From contig DIWM01000034.1 in the NCBI GenBank assembly GCA_002428485.1, positions 746-64,745 on the forward strand: a DNA stretch of 64,000 nt, read 5' to 3'. The translations under genes were made by a program, and so were the position numbers. The DNA is from Deltaproteobacteria bacterium UBA6106. GTDB taxonomy: Bacteria > Desulfobacterota > Syntrophorhabdia > Syntrophorhabdales > Syntrophorhabdaceae. This document shows positions 26,861 through 36,107 of this stretch, in pieces (position 1 is the stretch's first letter; every line of letters starts with the position of its first letter). The notes beneath the pieces are model-generated. The model did no database searches and was not told the DNA's origin. It saw only the letters and a program-made list of their open reading frames with translations.

Positions 26861-27699
26861 ACAAAAGGGCTAACAAAAAGGCCTTTTTCATTTGTGTATT
26901 GATTGGATTGATGTATGTTTCCGTCGCAATGAAGCTCCCTGACAGGTTCACCATAGGAAGGACTTCGGAACCGCAGGATGCATCGCCGACCGGCCTGAGC
27001 GTTTCCATACCAAAGCCGGCTCCGGTAAACGCTCCTGCACCGGCAAATCTGCAGAAGGCCGAACCGGTTATTGAGCCTTCTTATTTTGTTGCGATCCCCA
27101 TCATCTGTTACGCGATCAGGGAAGGTTTCATTGAAAGAGAGGGCCTTATCTTCATAAAAAAAGAGTCCCAGGGAAGCGCCTATTGCAAAAAACCCTTGGA
27201 TATACTGAAGGAAAAGGACGAAGAGGGATTAAAGAGCATGGCTAAGATCATCGGGAAGAAACAGCTCATCTCCTTTTTCAAAAGAGAGGGCGTTACGCTC
27301 CGTGAGGAGCTGGACCCCCAGGACGTGGTCCTTGGCAAGGGATATGTGATAGAGAAAAACATCATCCTCTCTATGTATAACAGGAATGTTCCCGAAGACT
27401 GCAGCGCGCTCTTCCCTTACAGAATACACGCAATGGAGATCAGTAGAGTAAATGACCGTTTTGAACTCAGGCATGTCCCTGACGCCCTGAGGGCTCGATC
27501 GGACAGCGAGAAAAATGAATGGGTCATGCCGAGCCTCGTCAATCTTCCCATCAAGGCAGCCCTTGAGAAGCTGGCGCCGCACACGTCAATGATAAAGATA
27601 CACGGGAGCGGCCTTGTTGCGGAACAACAACCAAAGGCCCTTGAAAAGATGAAAGGCGAGATGGAGTGCGTTATCCACGGGAGGTCATACAGACAATGA
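26857..27699 (+). CDS. Membrane-anchored PASTA-domain-like protein in the ftsI slot
   Basis: 280 residues. One membrane helix (about 8-26), a Pro/Ala-rich linker (about 42-74), an unrecognised middle part (75-215) and a C-terminal PASTA-like domain (222-275: MPSLVNLPIKAALEKL..., GSGLVAEQQP). In deltaproteobacteria FtsI/PBP3 at this dcw position has the same ends, but with a transpeptidase domain of about 400 residues between them. Here no SxxK, SxN or KTG motif is present and the protein is far too short. Starts within the ftsL stop (ATGA) and overlaps murE by four bases, so it is under tight operon control. Probably extracytoplasmic and peptidoglycan-binding; function unknown. Confidence 0.75.
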   Translation: MNKRANKKAFFICVLIGLMYVSVAMKLPDRFTIGRTSEPQDASPTGLSVSIPKPAPVNAPAPANLQKAEPVIEPSYFVAIPIICYAIREGFIEREGLIFIKKESQGSAYCKKPLDILKEKDEEGLKSMAKIIGKKQLISFFKREGVTLREELDPQDVVLGKGYVIEKNIILSMYNRNVPEDCSALFPYRIHAMEISRVNDRFELRHVPDALRARSDSEKNEWVMPSLVNLPIKAALEKLAPHTSMIKIHGSGLVAEQQPKALEKMKGEMECVIHGRSYRQ

Positions 27700-29147
27700 G
27701 GCTCGATAATCTGATAGAGAACATTCCTTTCATCAATATAAAAGGCAGCAGAGACCTTGAGATCACGGGTATCACAAAAGATTCACGGGCAGTCAGGGAA
27801 GGCTATATGTTCTTCGCTACCGGCAAAAGCGGAACATATATAGATGATGCATTGAAGAGGGGGGCGAAGGTCATCGTAACCGACAAAAAACCTGACAGTC
27901 CTTTTGAATGCGTGATCACCGTTGAAGATGTCGCGGCTTCCCTCGGCGACGCCGCATCGACCTTCTACGGCTTCCCTTCAAAGCAGATGCACGTTGCGGG
28001 CATTACCGGGACAAACGGAAAGACAACAACAACGTATCTCATTGAATCTCTCTTGATGAATGCCGGCAAAAAGGCAGGCGTCATAGGGACTATCTCATAC
28101 AGATATAACGGCAAAGCGCTGAAGGCAGACAACACCACCCCCGGGGCCGCCGAAACCCACAGCCTTTTGAAGGACATGTATCTTGCAGGCGTGGCCTTCG
28201 TGGTGATGGAAGTCTCTTCCCATGCCCTCGACCAGAAGCGCGTCGAGGGCGTCGATTTCGATATCGGCATCTTTACCAACCTCACCCATGACCACCTTGA
28301 CTACCATGGCGACATTGAAAGCTATAGAGGGGCAAAGAGGCTCCTCTTTGAATATTGCCTGAAAAAGAGCGCAAAGGAACAGAAATTTGCGATCCTGAAC
28401 ATTGACGACCCGAGCACGAGAGATTTCATCATAGCCGCGCCGACGCGGACGCTGTCATACAGCACGAAGGGATATGCCGACGCGTACCTTCTCGGCTACA
28501 GTGAAGACATCAACGGGCTACAGCTTGACATCTCCCTCCTGGGCAAAAAGATTTCGCTGGCCTCGCCAATGATAGGTGTTTTCAACGCCTCCAATATACT
28601 TGCCGCCTGCCTTTACGGCCATACAACGGGCATCCCGTACGACAACATTGAAAAAGGGATAAAGAGCCTGGAGGGTGTTCCGGGAAGACTCGAAAGGATA
28701 AAGAATCCGAAAGGCCTTTCCGTATTTGTAGACTACGCCCACACGCCGGATGCCCTGGGGAATGTGCTCGCCCTCCTCAACCGCCTGAAAAAAGGAAGAC
28801 TGATCCTTGTCTTTGGCTGCGGCGGCGACAGGGACACGGCAAAGAGGCCCATAATGGGCAGGATTGCCGCTCACCTTGCGGATCTTACGATCATAACATC
28901 CGACAACCCGAGGACCGAAGACCCGCAGAACATCATACAGGACATCGTATATGGCTTCCACAACAATCCCTTCAAGGTCATCGAGGACAGGAGAGAGGCC
29001 ATCCACGAAGCAATCAAGGCCGCACAGGACGACGACGTCGTACTCGTGGCAGGAAAAGGCCATGAAGACTATCAGCTCGTAGGCGACAAAATATTGCATT
29101 TCAGCGACAGGGAAGTGATCGGAGAGGTCCTCAATGTGGCGTCTTGA
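27696..29147 (+). CDS. murE: UDP-MurNAc-tripeptide synthetase (meso-diaminopimelate-adding)
   Basis: 483 residues. Mur ligase P-loop GITGTNGKTTTTYL, EVSSHALDQKRV, NLTHDHLDYHG and the DAP-selecting SDNPRTED (lysine-type enzymes lack DNPR). Start ATG overlaps the previous stop (ATGA) behind GGGAGG; the frame is open ten codons further upstream. Adds mDAP to UDP-MurNAc-L-Ala-D-Glu. Confidence 0.97.
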   Translation: MRLDNLIENIPFINIKGSRDLEITGITKDSRAVREGYMFFATGKSGTYIDDALKRGAKVIVTDKKPDSPFECVITVEDVAASLGDAASTFYGFPSKQMHVAGITGTNGKTTTTYLIESLLMNAGKKAGVIGTISYRYNGKALKADNTTPGAAETHSLLKDMYLAGVAFVVMEVSSHALDQKRVEGVDFDIGIFTNLTHDHLDYHGDIESYRGAKRLLFEYCLKKSAKEQKFAILNIDDPSTRDFIIAAPTRTLSYSTKGYADAYLLGYSEDINGLQLDISLLGKKISLASPMIGVFNASNILAACLYGHTTGIPYDNIEKGIKSLEGVPGRLERIKNPKGLSVFVDYAHTPDALGNVLALLNRLKKGRLILVFGCGGDRDTAKRPIMGRIAAHLADLTIITSDNPRTEDPQNIIQDIVYGFHNNPFKVIEDRREAIHEAIKAAQDDDVVLVAGKGHEDYQLVGDKILHFSDREVIGEVLNVAS

Positions 29148-30492
29148 CGAGGTCCTTAAGGCTACGAAAGGCACATTGCTGAGGGTTGAAAAGGAAACCT
29201 TTACGGGAATATCAACGGACTCGCGGACCATCACCAACGGCGAGCTCTTTGTGCCGATCACGGGAAAAACCTTCGACGCACATATGTTTCTGCTTGATGC
29301 CTATGAAAGATCCAATGGCGGGACCATCTGCGAAAAAGAGAGGGAAGCCCTCTGTGTCACGCTGAAGGGAACGATCATTCTCGTAGAAGACGCGGCGCAG
29401 GCGCTCCTCGACCTTGCACAATATAGGCTGCAAACAACAGGAGGGACCCGCATCGCGATCACGGGAAGCAACGGCAAGACGACGACAAAAGAGATGCTCG
29501 TCGATATGGCAAGGAGGGCCTTCGCGGTCCATTGCAATGAAAAGAACTACAACAACCTGATCGGCGTGTCCAGGAGCATACTCTCCATTGAGGGAAAGCC
29601 GGAATTTTGCATCTTTGAACTGGGGACAAACAGCAGGGGCGAGATCGGCCAGCTTACGCGCGCGATCGGGCCGGACATATCTCTTATTACGAACATCAAC
29701 CCCTCTCACCTTGAAGGTCTCGGAGATATCGAGGGGGTGCTGGAAGAGAAGCTCGACCTTTTCCGCCTTACGAAAGAGGGCGGGAAAATATTTATCAATG
29801 CCGATGACCCGTACATCCTCCCGCGCTACAAAGACAAAAACCATACCGCCTTCACATACGGGATGGAGAACAATGCCTCCTTCCGCCTCACCGTCGAAGA
29901 AAACCTTGGCTGGGAAGGCGTTGTATTCACGCTCCATTTTCCCGGCGACCGGGTTCGCTCAAAAACAAACCTCCTTGGAAGACACAACCTGTCCAACATT
30001 CTTGCAGCCTCCTCAATCGCTTACAGCATAGGGGTAAAACCGGCCCTGATCAAAGAATCGGTCGAGGACTTCAGCTCATATGCAATGCGGTTCAGGCCTT
30101 TTATCTCCAGCAAGGGATATACCATTGTTGACGATTCTTACAACGCAAACCCCTCTTCTGTGGAATGGGCGATAAAAACCCTCCTCGAACTTCCTGCCGC
30201 AGGAAAAAGAATGGTGATCCTCGGCGACATGAGGGAACTGGGCGCAAAAAGCGGCCATTATCACAGGGAGCTCGGCAGGGTTCTTTCCGGCAGCGCCATA
30301 CCGGTCATCGCCCTCATCGGAGAAGAGGTAAAAGAAACATTCGCGGAACTTGGCAATGAACGTTCGCAGTTGTTCGACGACAAAGACCGTCTCATCGATT
30401 TTATCAAAGGAAAGGCCAAAAAAGGCGACATCATCCTTGTAAAGGGCTCGCGGGCTTCAAAGATGGAAGAGATCGTGGAGGCGCTTAAGTAA
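29134..30492 (+). CDS. murF: UDP-MurNAc-pentapeptide synthetase
   Basis: 452 residues. P-loop AITGSNGKTTTKEML, a second-domain motif TNINPSHLEGLG and C-terminal DDSYNANPSS with ILGDMRELG. Adds D-Ala-D-Ala. Overlaps the end of murE by 14 bases and ends in TAATG shared with mraY. Confidence 0.97.
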   Translation: MWRLDEVLKATKGTLLRVEKETFTGISTDSRTITNGELFVPITGKTFDAHMFLLDAYERSNGGTICEKEREALCVTLKGTIILVEDAAQALLDLAQYRLQTTGGTRIAITGSNGKTTTKEMLVDMARRAFAVHCNEKNYNNLIGVSRSILSIEGKPEFCIFELGTNSRGEIGQLTRAIGPDISLITNINPSHLEGLGDIEGVLEEKLDLFRLTKEGGKIFINADDPYILPRYKDKNHTAFTYGMENNASFRLTVEENLGWEGVVFTLHFPGDRVRSKTNLLGRHNLSNILAASSIAYSIGVKPALIKESVEDFSSYAMRFRPFISSKGYTIVDDSYNANPSSVEWAIKTLLELPAAGKRMVILGDMRELGAKSGHYHRELGRVLSGSAIPVIALIGEEVKETFAELGNERSQLFDDKDRLIDFIKGKAKKGDIILVKGSRASKMEEIVEALK

Positions 30493-31568
30493 TGCTCTAT
30501 CATTTATTATATCCTCTGCACGCAAAGCTCTCCGTATTCAACGTATTCCGGTATATTACCTTCCGGACCGTGCTGGCGATACTGTCCGCGCTCATCATAA
30601 GCTTCTTCCTGACCCCTTACGTGATCAGGAAGTTCAACGAATGGAAGATCAAGAGCGCAAAGAGAGAAGACGTGCCCGACAGGCACGAGTCGAAAGCAGG
30701 GACGCCCACTATGGGAGGTTTTGTCATCCTCGTCTCCACGATCATACCGACCCTGCTCTGGTCAGACCTGACAAACTACTACATCTGGGTGGTTACCTTT
30801 ACGATGCTTTCCTTCGGCGCCATAGGCTTTGCAGACGATATCAAAAAACTGCAGGGCAGCAACGGGAAGGGCATATCCGGCAAGACAAAGCTTTTCTTCC
30901 AGACGCTCTTTGCCCTTATAACCGGGGCTATGATCTATTTCAAATACGGGTTCATAACAGTGCTCACGATACCGTTCTTCAAGAATCTCACTCCCGACCT
31001 CGGCATCTTCTACATAGTGCTCTGCGTCTTTATCATCGTCGGCACATCAAACAGCGTCAACCTGACGGACGGGCTGGACGGGCTTGCCATAGGGCCCGTA
31101 TTAACGGTATGCTCCACGTTCCTCCTTTTCGCATATCTTGTCGGCAACATAAAATTCGCCCAGTACCTCCAGGTATTCTATGTAAAAGGCGCCGGCGAGC
31201 TGACAATACTCTGCGGCGCGATGCTCGGCGCCGGCATCGGATTTCTCTGGTATAACACATATCCTGCCGAGCTTTTCATGGGCGACACCGGCTCGCTTTC
31301 CCTTGGCGCATCGCTGGCGACGATCGCCGTTGTCATCAAGCAGGAGATACTCCTCGTTATCGCCGGCGGGATATTCGTGCTGGAGGCCCTCTCGGTCATC
31401 ATCCAGGTCTATTCGTTCAAGCTCAGGGGCAAAAGGGTCTTCAAGATGGCGCCGATACACCACCATTTCGAGCTCAAAGGCTGGAACGAGGGGAAGATCG
31501 TCGTACGGTTCTGGATCGTTTCGATCATACTGGGCCTGCTGGCATTAAGCACATTGAAGTTGAGGTGA
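30492..31568 (+). CDS. mraY: Phospho-MurNAc-pentapeptide translocase
   Basis: 358 residues, ten membrane segments. Makes lipid I on undecaprenyl phosphate. Motifs: KAGTPTMGG, ADDIKKL, NSVNLTDGLDGLA with catalytic Asp residues, and MAPIHHHFELKGW near the end. Normal length, start overlapping the murF stop. Confidence 0.97.
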   Translation: MLYHLLYPLHAKLSVFNVFRYITFRTVLAILSALIISFFLTPYVIRKFNEWKIKSAKREDVPDRHESKAGTPTMGGFVILVSTIIPTLLWSDLTNYYIWVVTFTMLSFGAIGFADDIKKLQGSNGKGISGKTKLFFQTLFALITGAMIYFKYGFITVLTIPFFKNLTPDLGIFYIVLCVFIIVGTSNSVNLTDGLDGLAIGPVLTVCSTFLLFAYLVGNIKFAQYLQVFYVKGAGELTILCGAMLGAGIGFLWYNTYPAELFMGDTGSLSLGASLATIAVVIKQEILLVIAGGIFVLEALSVIIQVYSFKLRGKRVFKMAPIHHHFELKGWNEGKIVVRFWIVSIILGLLALSTLKLR

Positions 31569-31569
31569 T

Positions 31570-32895
31570 ATGGAACTTCCGGATAACATACTGATCGTTG
31601 GACTTGGCGCTTCCGGAATTGCGGCCGCAAAATTCCTCCACGGAATGGGGAAGCGCATCGCCCTTGCCGATGAGAAGGACGAGACAGCGCTCGCGCCTGT
31701 CCTTAGATCGCTGAACGGGATCGGGTTCACGGGACATTTCGGCCCCCACAGGGCAGAGGATTTTCTCCGCTACCCCCTCATCGTAATCAGTCCGGGGGTC
31801 GACAGCGCGATGCCTGTCCTGAAAGAAGCCAATACAAAAGGGATCCGGATCATCGGTGAAATAGAGCTTGCCTATATGTTCCTCGACGCACCTGTTATCG
31901 CGATAACGGGAACGAACGGGAAAACGACGACGACGACGCTCATAGGGGAGATATTCAAAAAGGCCTTCGGCAATGTCTTCGTCGGAGGAAACATCGGAAA
32001 CCCGCTCATCAATTATGCCCTTGAAGGAGAAAAGGCGCAATACATCATCGTCGAGATAAGCAGCTTCCAGCTTGAGACGGTAGAAACCTTCAAGGCGAAT
32101 ACGGCGATCCTCCTGAATATCACAGAGGATCACCTCGACAGATACAGGAGCTATGACGAATACAGGGAAGCGAAATACAGGATCTTCGAACGCCAGACGG
32201 AAAAGGACTATGCGGTGATCATCGACAGCCTTGAGGCCCCCAGGGCCGGCAAAGGCAGGGTACTTTCTTTCTCAACAACAAGCCGGCCTGAAGAAGGCGC
32301 CTTTACGGAAGACGGCAAACTTTACGTGCGGTTGAATGGAAATGAGTTCTTATACGCACGAGGCATTTCCCCGCTCGTGGGGGTACACAACACTGAGAAT
32401 ATCCTCGCATCGCTCCTCACCGCACATATATACGGCATAGACCAGGCAACGATAAGCTCTGCGCTCCGGGATTTCAAGGGTCTGCCGCACAGGGTTGAAC
32501 TGGTCAGGGAGCTGAAAGGGGTGAGGTACTATAATGATTCCAAGGCAACCAATGTAGATGCCACAAAAAGGGCCCTGGAAAACATAGAGGGCAATGTGAT
32601 CCTCATTGCAGGCGGCAAAGACAAAGGCGGCAGCTACCGGGCCATTACAGAAGTTGCCCATAAGATAAAGGTCCTTATCGTTATAGGCGAAGCAAAAGAA
32701 AAGATCACCGGCGAGCTGGGGGGGCATGTCGTGATCTATAAAGAAGAGGATATGGCCGGCGCTGTGCGCGCCGCTTACGAGGTTGCGGAAAGCGGCGATA
32801 TCGTTCTCCTCTCCCCCATGTGCAGCAGCTTCGATATGTTTACGGACTACAAACACCGGGGGAATACGTACAGGGAGATAGTGGAGTCTCTATGA
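31570..32895 (+). CDS. murD: UDP-MurNAc-L-alanine:D-glutamate ligase
   Basis: 441 residues. N-terminal Rossmann ILIVGLGASGIAAAKFL, P-loop AITGTNGKTTTTTL, VEISSFQLE, NITEDHLDRY and C-terminal YNDSKATNVDAT with LLSPMCSSFDMF. Adds D-Glu. Ends overlapping the next gene (ATGA). Confidence 0.97.
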   Translation: MELPDNILIVGLGASGIAAAKFLHGMGKRIALADEKDETALAPVLRSLNGIGFTGHFGPHRAEDFLRYPLIVISPGVDSAMPVLKEANTKGIRIIGEIELAYMFLDAPVIAITGTNGKTTTTTLIGEIFKKAFGNVFVGGNIGNPLINYALEGEKAQYIIVEISSFQLETVETFKANTAILLNITEDHLDRYRSYDEYREAKYRIFERQTEKDYAVIIDSLEAPRAGKGRVLSFSTTSRPEEGAFTEDGKLYVRLNGNEFLYARGISPLVGVHNTENILASLLTAHIYGIDQATISSALRDFKGLPHRVELVRELKGVRYYNDSKATNVDATKRALENIEGNVILIAGGKDKGGSYRAITEVAHKIKVLIVIGEAKEKITGELGGHVVIYKEEDMAGAVRAAYEVAESGDIVLLSPMCSSFDMFTDYKHRGNTYREIVESL

Positions 32896-33680
32896 AGAAG
32901 ATCTGTATCTATATCCTGGCAGCGATCTTGTTATATAGTTTCTTCCGTGAGCTCAACGTTGTCAAGGCGCTCCTCATGCTTGCCGCCCTCGCATCGATCT
33001 TCGCCATAGACCTCATCCCCGCAAAATACATTATGGCGATGAAATATCCCGTTATGCTCCTTTCATTTGCCGCTACGGTCTGTTTCTTCTTTTATCCGAG
33101 GGCGCTCACCGGATACCCGATGGAGATCGCCATTACATTCCTCGCCTTTTACGGCCTCACCTTTTACATAGCCGCAATGGAAGAGAAAAAGAACGACTTC
33201 TTCAAAGAAGTTGCCGCGGTCTCGATCCTCTTCATCTCCTCTTCGTTCAACCTTTTTATTGCAGGCAAACTGCTCTTTGTCGTGCCTCTTGCCGTTGCAA
33301 CGATCCTCTTGCTCTTCGTGCTCGACAGAAACCGCATTATCCCTTTCGTTGCCGGATACACCCTTATTGCCTTGATCGTCGCCTACAGACAGGGAATACA
33401 TTTCACGGGCACGGGCCTTCTGGGCCTCAATGACATCAACCGGTATATCCTCCTTGGAGCGTCTTTTGTCTTTCTGATAATCGGTTTCGCGGGCTTTATG
33501 AAAAAACGCACCTTTGCGACGATACTGCCATTTTTCGGCTTTTTATACATTGCGGCCGATATCCTTATGGTCCTTGGATTAAGGTCCTCAACAGGGCTTT
33601 TGTATCAACCCGTCATACTGCTCGCCATTGTCAGCCCTCTTGTCGGGATGATGCTGAAACCCGAAGGAGAACGCATATGA
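32892..33680 (+). CDS. Small polytopic membrane protein in the ftsW slot
   Basis: 262 residues with about ten closely packed hydrophobic segments and short loops. It sits between murD and murG, where ftsW is normally found, and overlaps both neighbours by four bases (ATGA at each end). FtsW is about 370-400 residues with a long loop between helices 7 and 8 and conserved motifs; none of GARRW, the catalytic-loop HTDF-like Asp segment or PFISYGG is seen. The loop after helix 7 does hold one Asp (GLNDINRY). Either a strongly reduced and diverged SEDS relative or an unrelated protein that replaced ftsW here. I do not recognise the family. Confidence 0.7.
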   Translation: MKKICIYILAAILLYSFFRELNVVKALLMLAALASIFAIDLIPAKYIMAMKYPVMLLSFAATVCFFFYPRALTGYPMEIAITFLAFYGLTFYIAAMEEKKNDFFKEVAAVSILFISSSFNLFIAGKLLFVVPLAVATILLLFVLDRNRIIPFVAGYTLIALIVAYRQGIHFTGTGLLGLNDINRYILLGASFVFLIIGFAGFMKKRTFATILPFFGFLYIAADILMVLGLRSSTGLLYQPVILLAIVSPLVGMMLKPEGERI

Positions 33681-34744
33681 AGCTCGCCATCTCTGCAGGC
33701 GGTACCGGCGGCCATATATTTCCGGGCATTGCTGTGGCGGAGGCGCTGCTCGCGCAAAACAGTGCAAACGATGTCGTGTTCATCGGGACAACCTATGGCC
33801 TCGAGGGGAAGATTATCCCGCAGGCAGGATTCCGGCTGCTCTATATTGAGGCGCATCAATTTCTTGGCACATCGCCGATCCATAAGGTCGGGACCGTGCT
33901 GCGCCTCATGAAGGGCGTCTCTATGGCAATAGGCATACTTCGCTCAGAAAAACCGGATGCGATACTCGGCATGGGCGGTTTTACGTCTGTTCCTGTTGTG
34001 ATTGCCGGTGTCCTCCTCGGCGTACCCTGCTTCATCCATGAACAAAACGTACAGCCCGGCCTTGCCAACAGGCTTCTCTCAAAGATCACGAGGTCCACAT
34101 TCATCAGTTTTGAAGAGACAAAGCGTTATCTTGCCGCAAAAAAGGTCCGCCATACGGGAAACCCCCTGCGCAAGAACCTGAAGGCTGTCGATGTGAAAAA
34201 ACCTGAGGGCAGATTTTCGATCTTCGTCTTCGGCGGAAGCAGGGGAGCGAAAAGTATCAACGATTCGGTCCTCACCCTGCTGCCTTTCCTCGAGAGTTAC
34301 AAGAACACGGTCATGTATCACCAGACAGGCGCAGAGGACTATGACCGCATCAGCGACAGCTACAAAAATACCTCGGTACAACACGAGGTCTTTCCCTTTA
34401 CCGACGATATGGCGAAATACTACAGCCTCTCCGATGTGGTCATTTCGAGGGCAGGCGCTACAACGATCTTCGAGCTCGCATACTTCAGAAGGGCTGCCAT
34501 ACTCATACCCTACCCCTATTCCGCAGGCGGGCATCAATGGAAGAATGCCTCCCAGGTGGAGCAGGCCGGCGGAGGGTATGTGATCGCAAATGACGAGGCA
34601 AGCGGCGAGCGGCTCTTTGACGTCCTGAAGCATCTTATGAAGGAGCCGCAATTGCTCAAAGAGATGGGGGAAAATATCGGCAGGATCTATGTGGAAAATG
34701 CAGCGGAACGGATCATCGGAGGGATCGCTGATGGTATTTCATAA
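33677..34744 (+). CDS. murG: Lipid II synthase (UDP-GlcNAc transferase)
   Basis: 355 residues, GT-B fold. N-terminal GGTGGHIFPG loop, GMGGFTSVP, HEQN, FGGSRGAKSIN, and C-terminal SRAGATTIFELA and PYPYSAGGHQWKNA. Converts lipid I to lipid II at the inner face of the membrane. Overlaps the start of murC by 14 bases. Confidence 0.97.
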   Translation: MKLAISAGGTGGHIFPGIAVAEALLAQNSANDVVFIGTTYGLEGKIIPQAGFRLLYIEAHQFLGTSPIHKVGTVLRLMKGVSMAIGILRSEKPDAILGMGGFTSVPVVIAGVLLGVPCFIHEQNVQPGLANRLLSKITRSTFISFEETKRYLAAKKVRHTGNPLRKNLKAVDVKKPEGRFSIFVFGGSRGAKSINDSVLTLLPFLESYKNTVMYHQTGAEDYDRISDSYKNTSVQHEVFPFTDDMAKYYSLSDVVISRAGATTIFELAYFRRAAILIPYPYSAGGHQWKNASQVEQAGGGYVIANDEASGERLFDVLKHLMKEPQLLKEMGENIGRIYVENAAERIIGGIADGIS

Positions 34745-36107
34745 GATAGAAAAGGTGCATTTTGTCGGCATAGGCGGCATCGGGATGAGCGGCATAGCAG
34801 AGGTCCTTCTCAATCTCGGTTTCCAGGTAACCGGCTCGGACTTAAGGAAAACAGACACCACCGAAAGGCTTGAGCGTCTCGGGGCACAGATATTTTATGG
34901 TCACCGTGAAGAAAACATCGTTGATTCCGATGTCGTTGTGATCTCTTCCGCTGTCAGGCCGGACAACCCGGAGGTAAAAAGGGCCAGGGATCTCTTTATT
35001 CCCGTCATACAGAGGGCAGAGATGCTGGCAGAACTGATGAGGATGAAATACAGCGTTGCCGTGGCAGGGGCGCACGGGAAGACAACGACAACATCCCTCG
35101 TCTCCTCGATACTCGGCCATGCAGGCATGGACCCCACCTGCGTCATCGGAGGAAAACTGAACAGCCTCGGGAGCAACGCAAAGCTGGGGGACAGTAAATT
35201 TCTTGTTGCCGAGGCCGATGAAAGCGACGGAACATTCCTTCTCCTCTTTCCGACGATCGCCGTAGCAACGAACATTGACCTCGAGCACCTTGATTTCTAC
35301 AAGGACATCAATGAGATCAAGGCGGCATTTCTCACATTCCTCAACAAGGTACCCTTCTACGGGCTCGATATCATCTGCATCGACAATGCAAATCTTCAGG
35401 GTCTCATCCCGATGCTGAAGAGAAGGTATATGACATATGGTCTTTCGAAACAGGCAGACCTGCGGGCGGAGAATATAGTCTATGAAGGTTTTACTACGCG
35501 CTTCAAGGTGATCTACAAGGGTTACGAACTGGGCGAGATAACATTATCGATGACCGGTGTTCACAATGTGGTCAATGCCCTTGCCGCCTGCGGCGTGGGT
35601 ATCGAGCTGGACATACCCTTTGCGACCATCAGTGAGGCCCTGAAAGGTTTTTCGGGGATCCACAGGAGGCTGGAGAGAAAGTGGGACGGCGACATCACGC
35701 TCATTGACGATTACGGGCATCACCCGACAGAGGTACGGGCAACCCTCTCGGCAATACGGAAGATGTGGAAGGGCAGGATCGTAGTGGTCTTTCAGCCCCA
35801 CCGGTACACAAGGACAAAGGCGCTGATGGAGGAGTTCGTCACCTCTTTTAATGATGCCGACGTCCTCATCATTACCGAGATATACGCCGCATCTGAAGAA
35901 AAGATAAAAGGCGTCACCGGGGTGAAGCTCGCCGAAAAGATCCGGGCGAGCGGGCATAAGAACGTGATCTTCGCGGCAACAAAGGAAAAGGCGGCGGAAA
36001 AGGTGCTCGAACTCGCCAAAAAGGGAGATGTTGTCATTACTCTGGGTGCGGGCGACATATATAAAATTGATGAGAGCCTGAAATCGGCATGGAATGGAAA
36101 GGTATAA
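34731..36107 (+). CDS. murC: UDP-MurNAc:L-alanine ligase
   Basis: 458 residues. VHFVGIGGIGMSGIAEVL at the N-terminus, P-loop AGAHGKTTTTSL, EADESDGTFL, and C-terminal DDYGHHPTEV and FQPHRYTRTK. The ATG at 34731 follows GGAGGG inside murG. First committed amino acid addition. Confidence 0.97.
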   Translation: MVFHKIEKVHFVGIGGIGMSGIAEVLLNLGFQVTGSDLRKTDTTERLERLGAQIFYGHREENIVDSDVVVISSAVRPDNPEVKRARDLFIPVIQRAEMLAELMRMKYSVAVAGAHGKTTTTSLVSSILGHAGMDPTCVIGGKLNSLGSNAKLGDSKFLVAEADESDGTFLLLFPTIAVATNIDLEHLDFYKDINEIKAAFLTFLNKVPFYGLDIICIDNANLQGLIPMLKRRYMTYGLSKQADLRAENIVYEGFTTRFKVIYKGYELGEITLSMTGVHNVVNALAACGVGIELDIPFATISEALKGFSGIHRRLERKWDGDITLIDDYGHHPTEVRATLSAIRKMWKGRIVVVFQPHRYTRTKALMEEFVTSFNDADVLIITEIYAASEEKIKGVTGVKLAEKIRASGHKNVIFAATKEKAAEKVLELAKKGDVVITLGAGDIYKIDESLKSAWNGKV

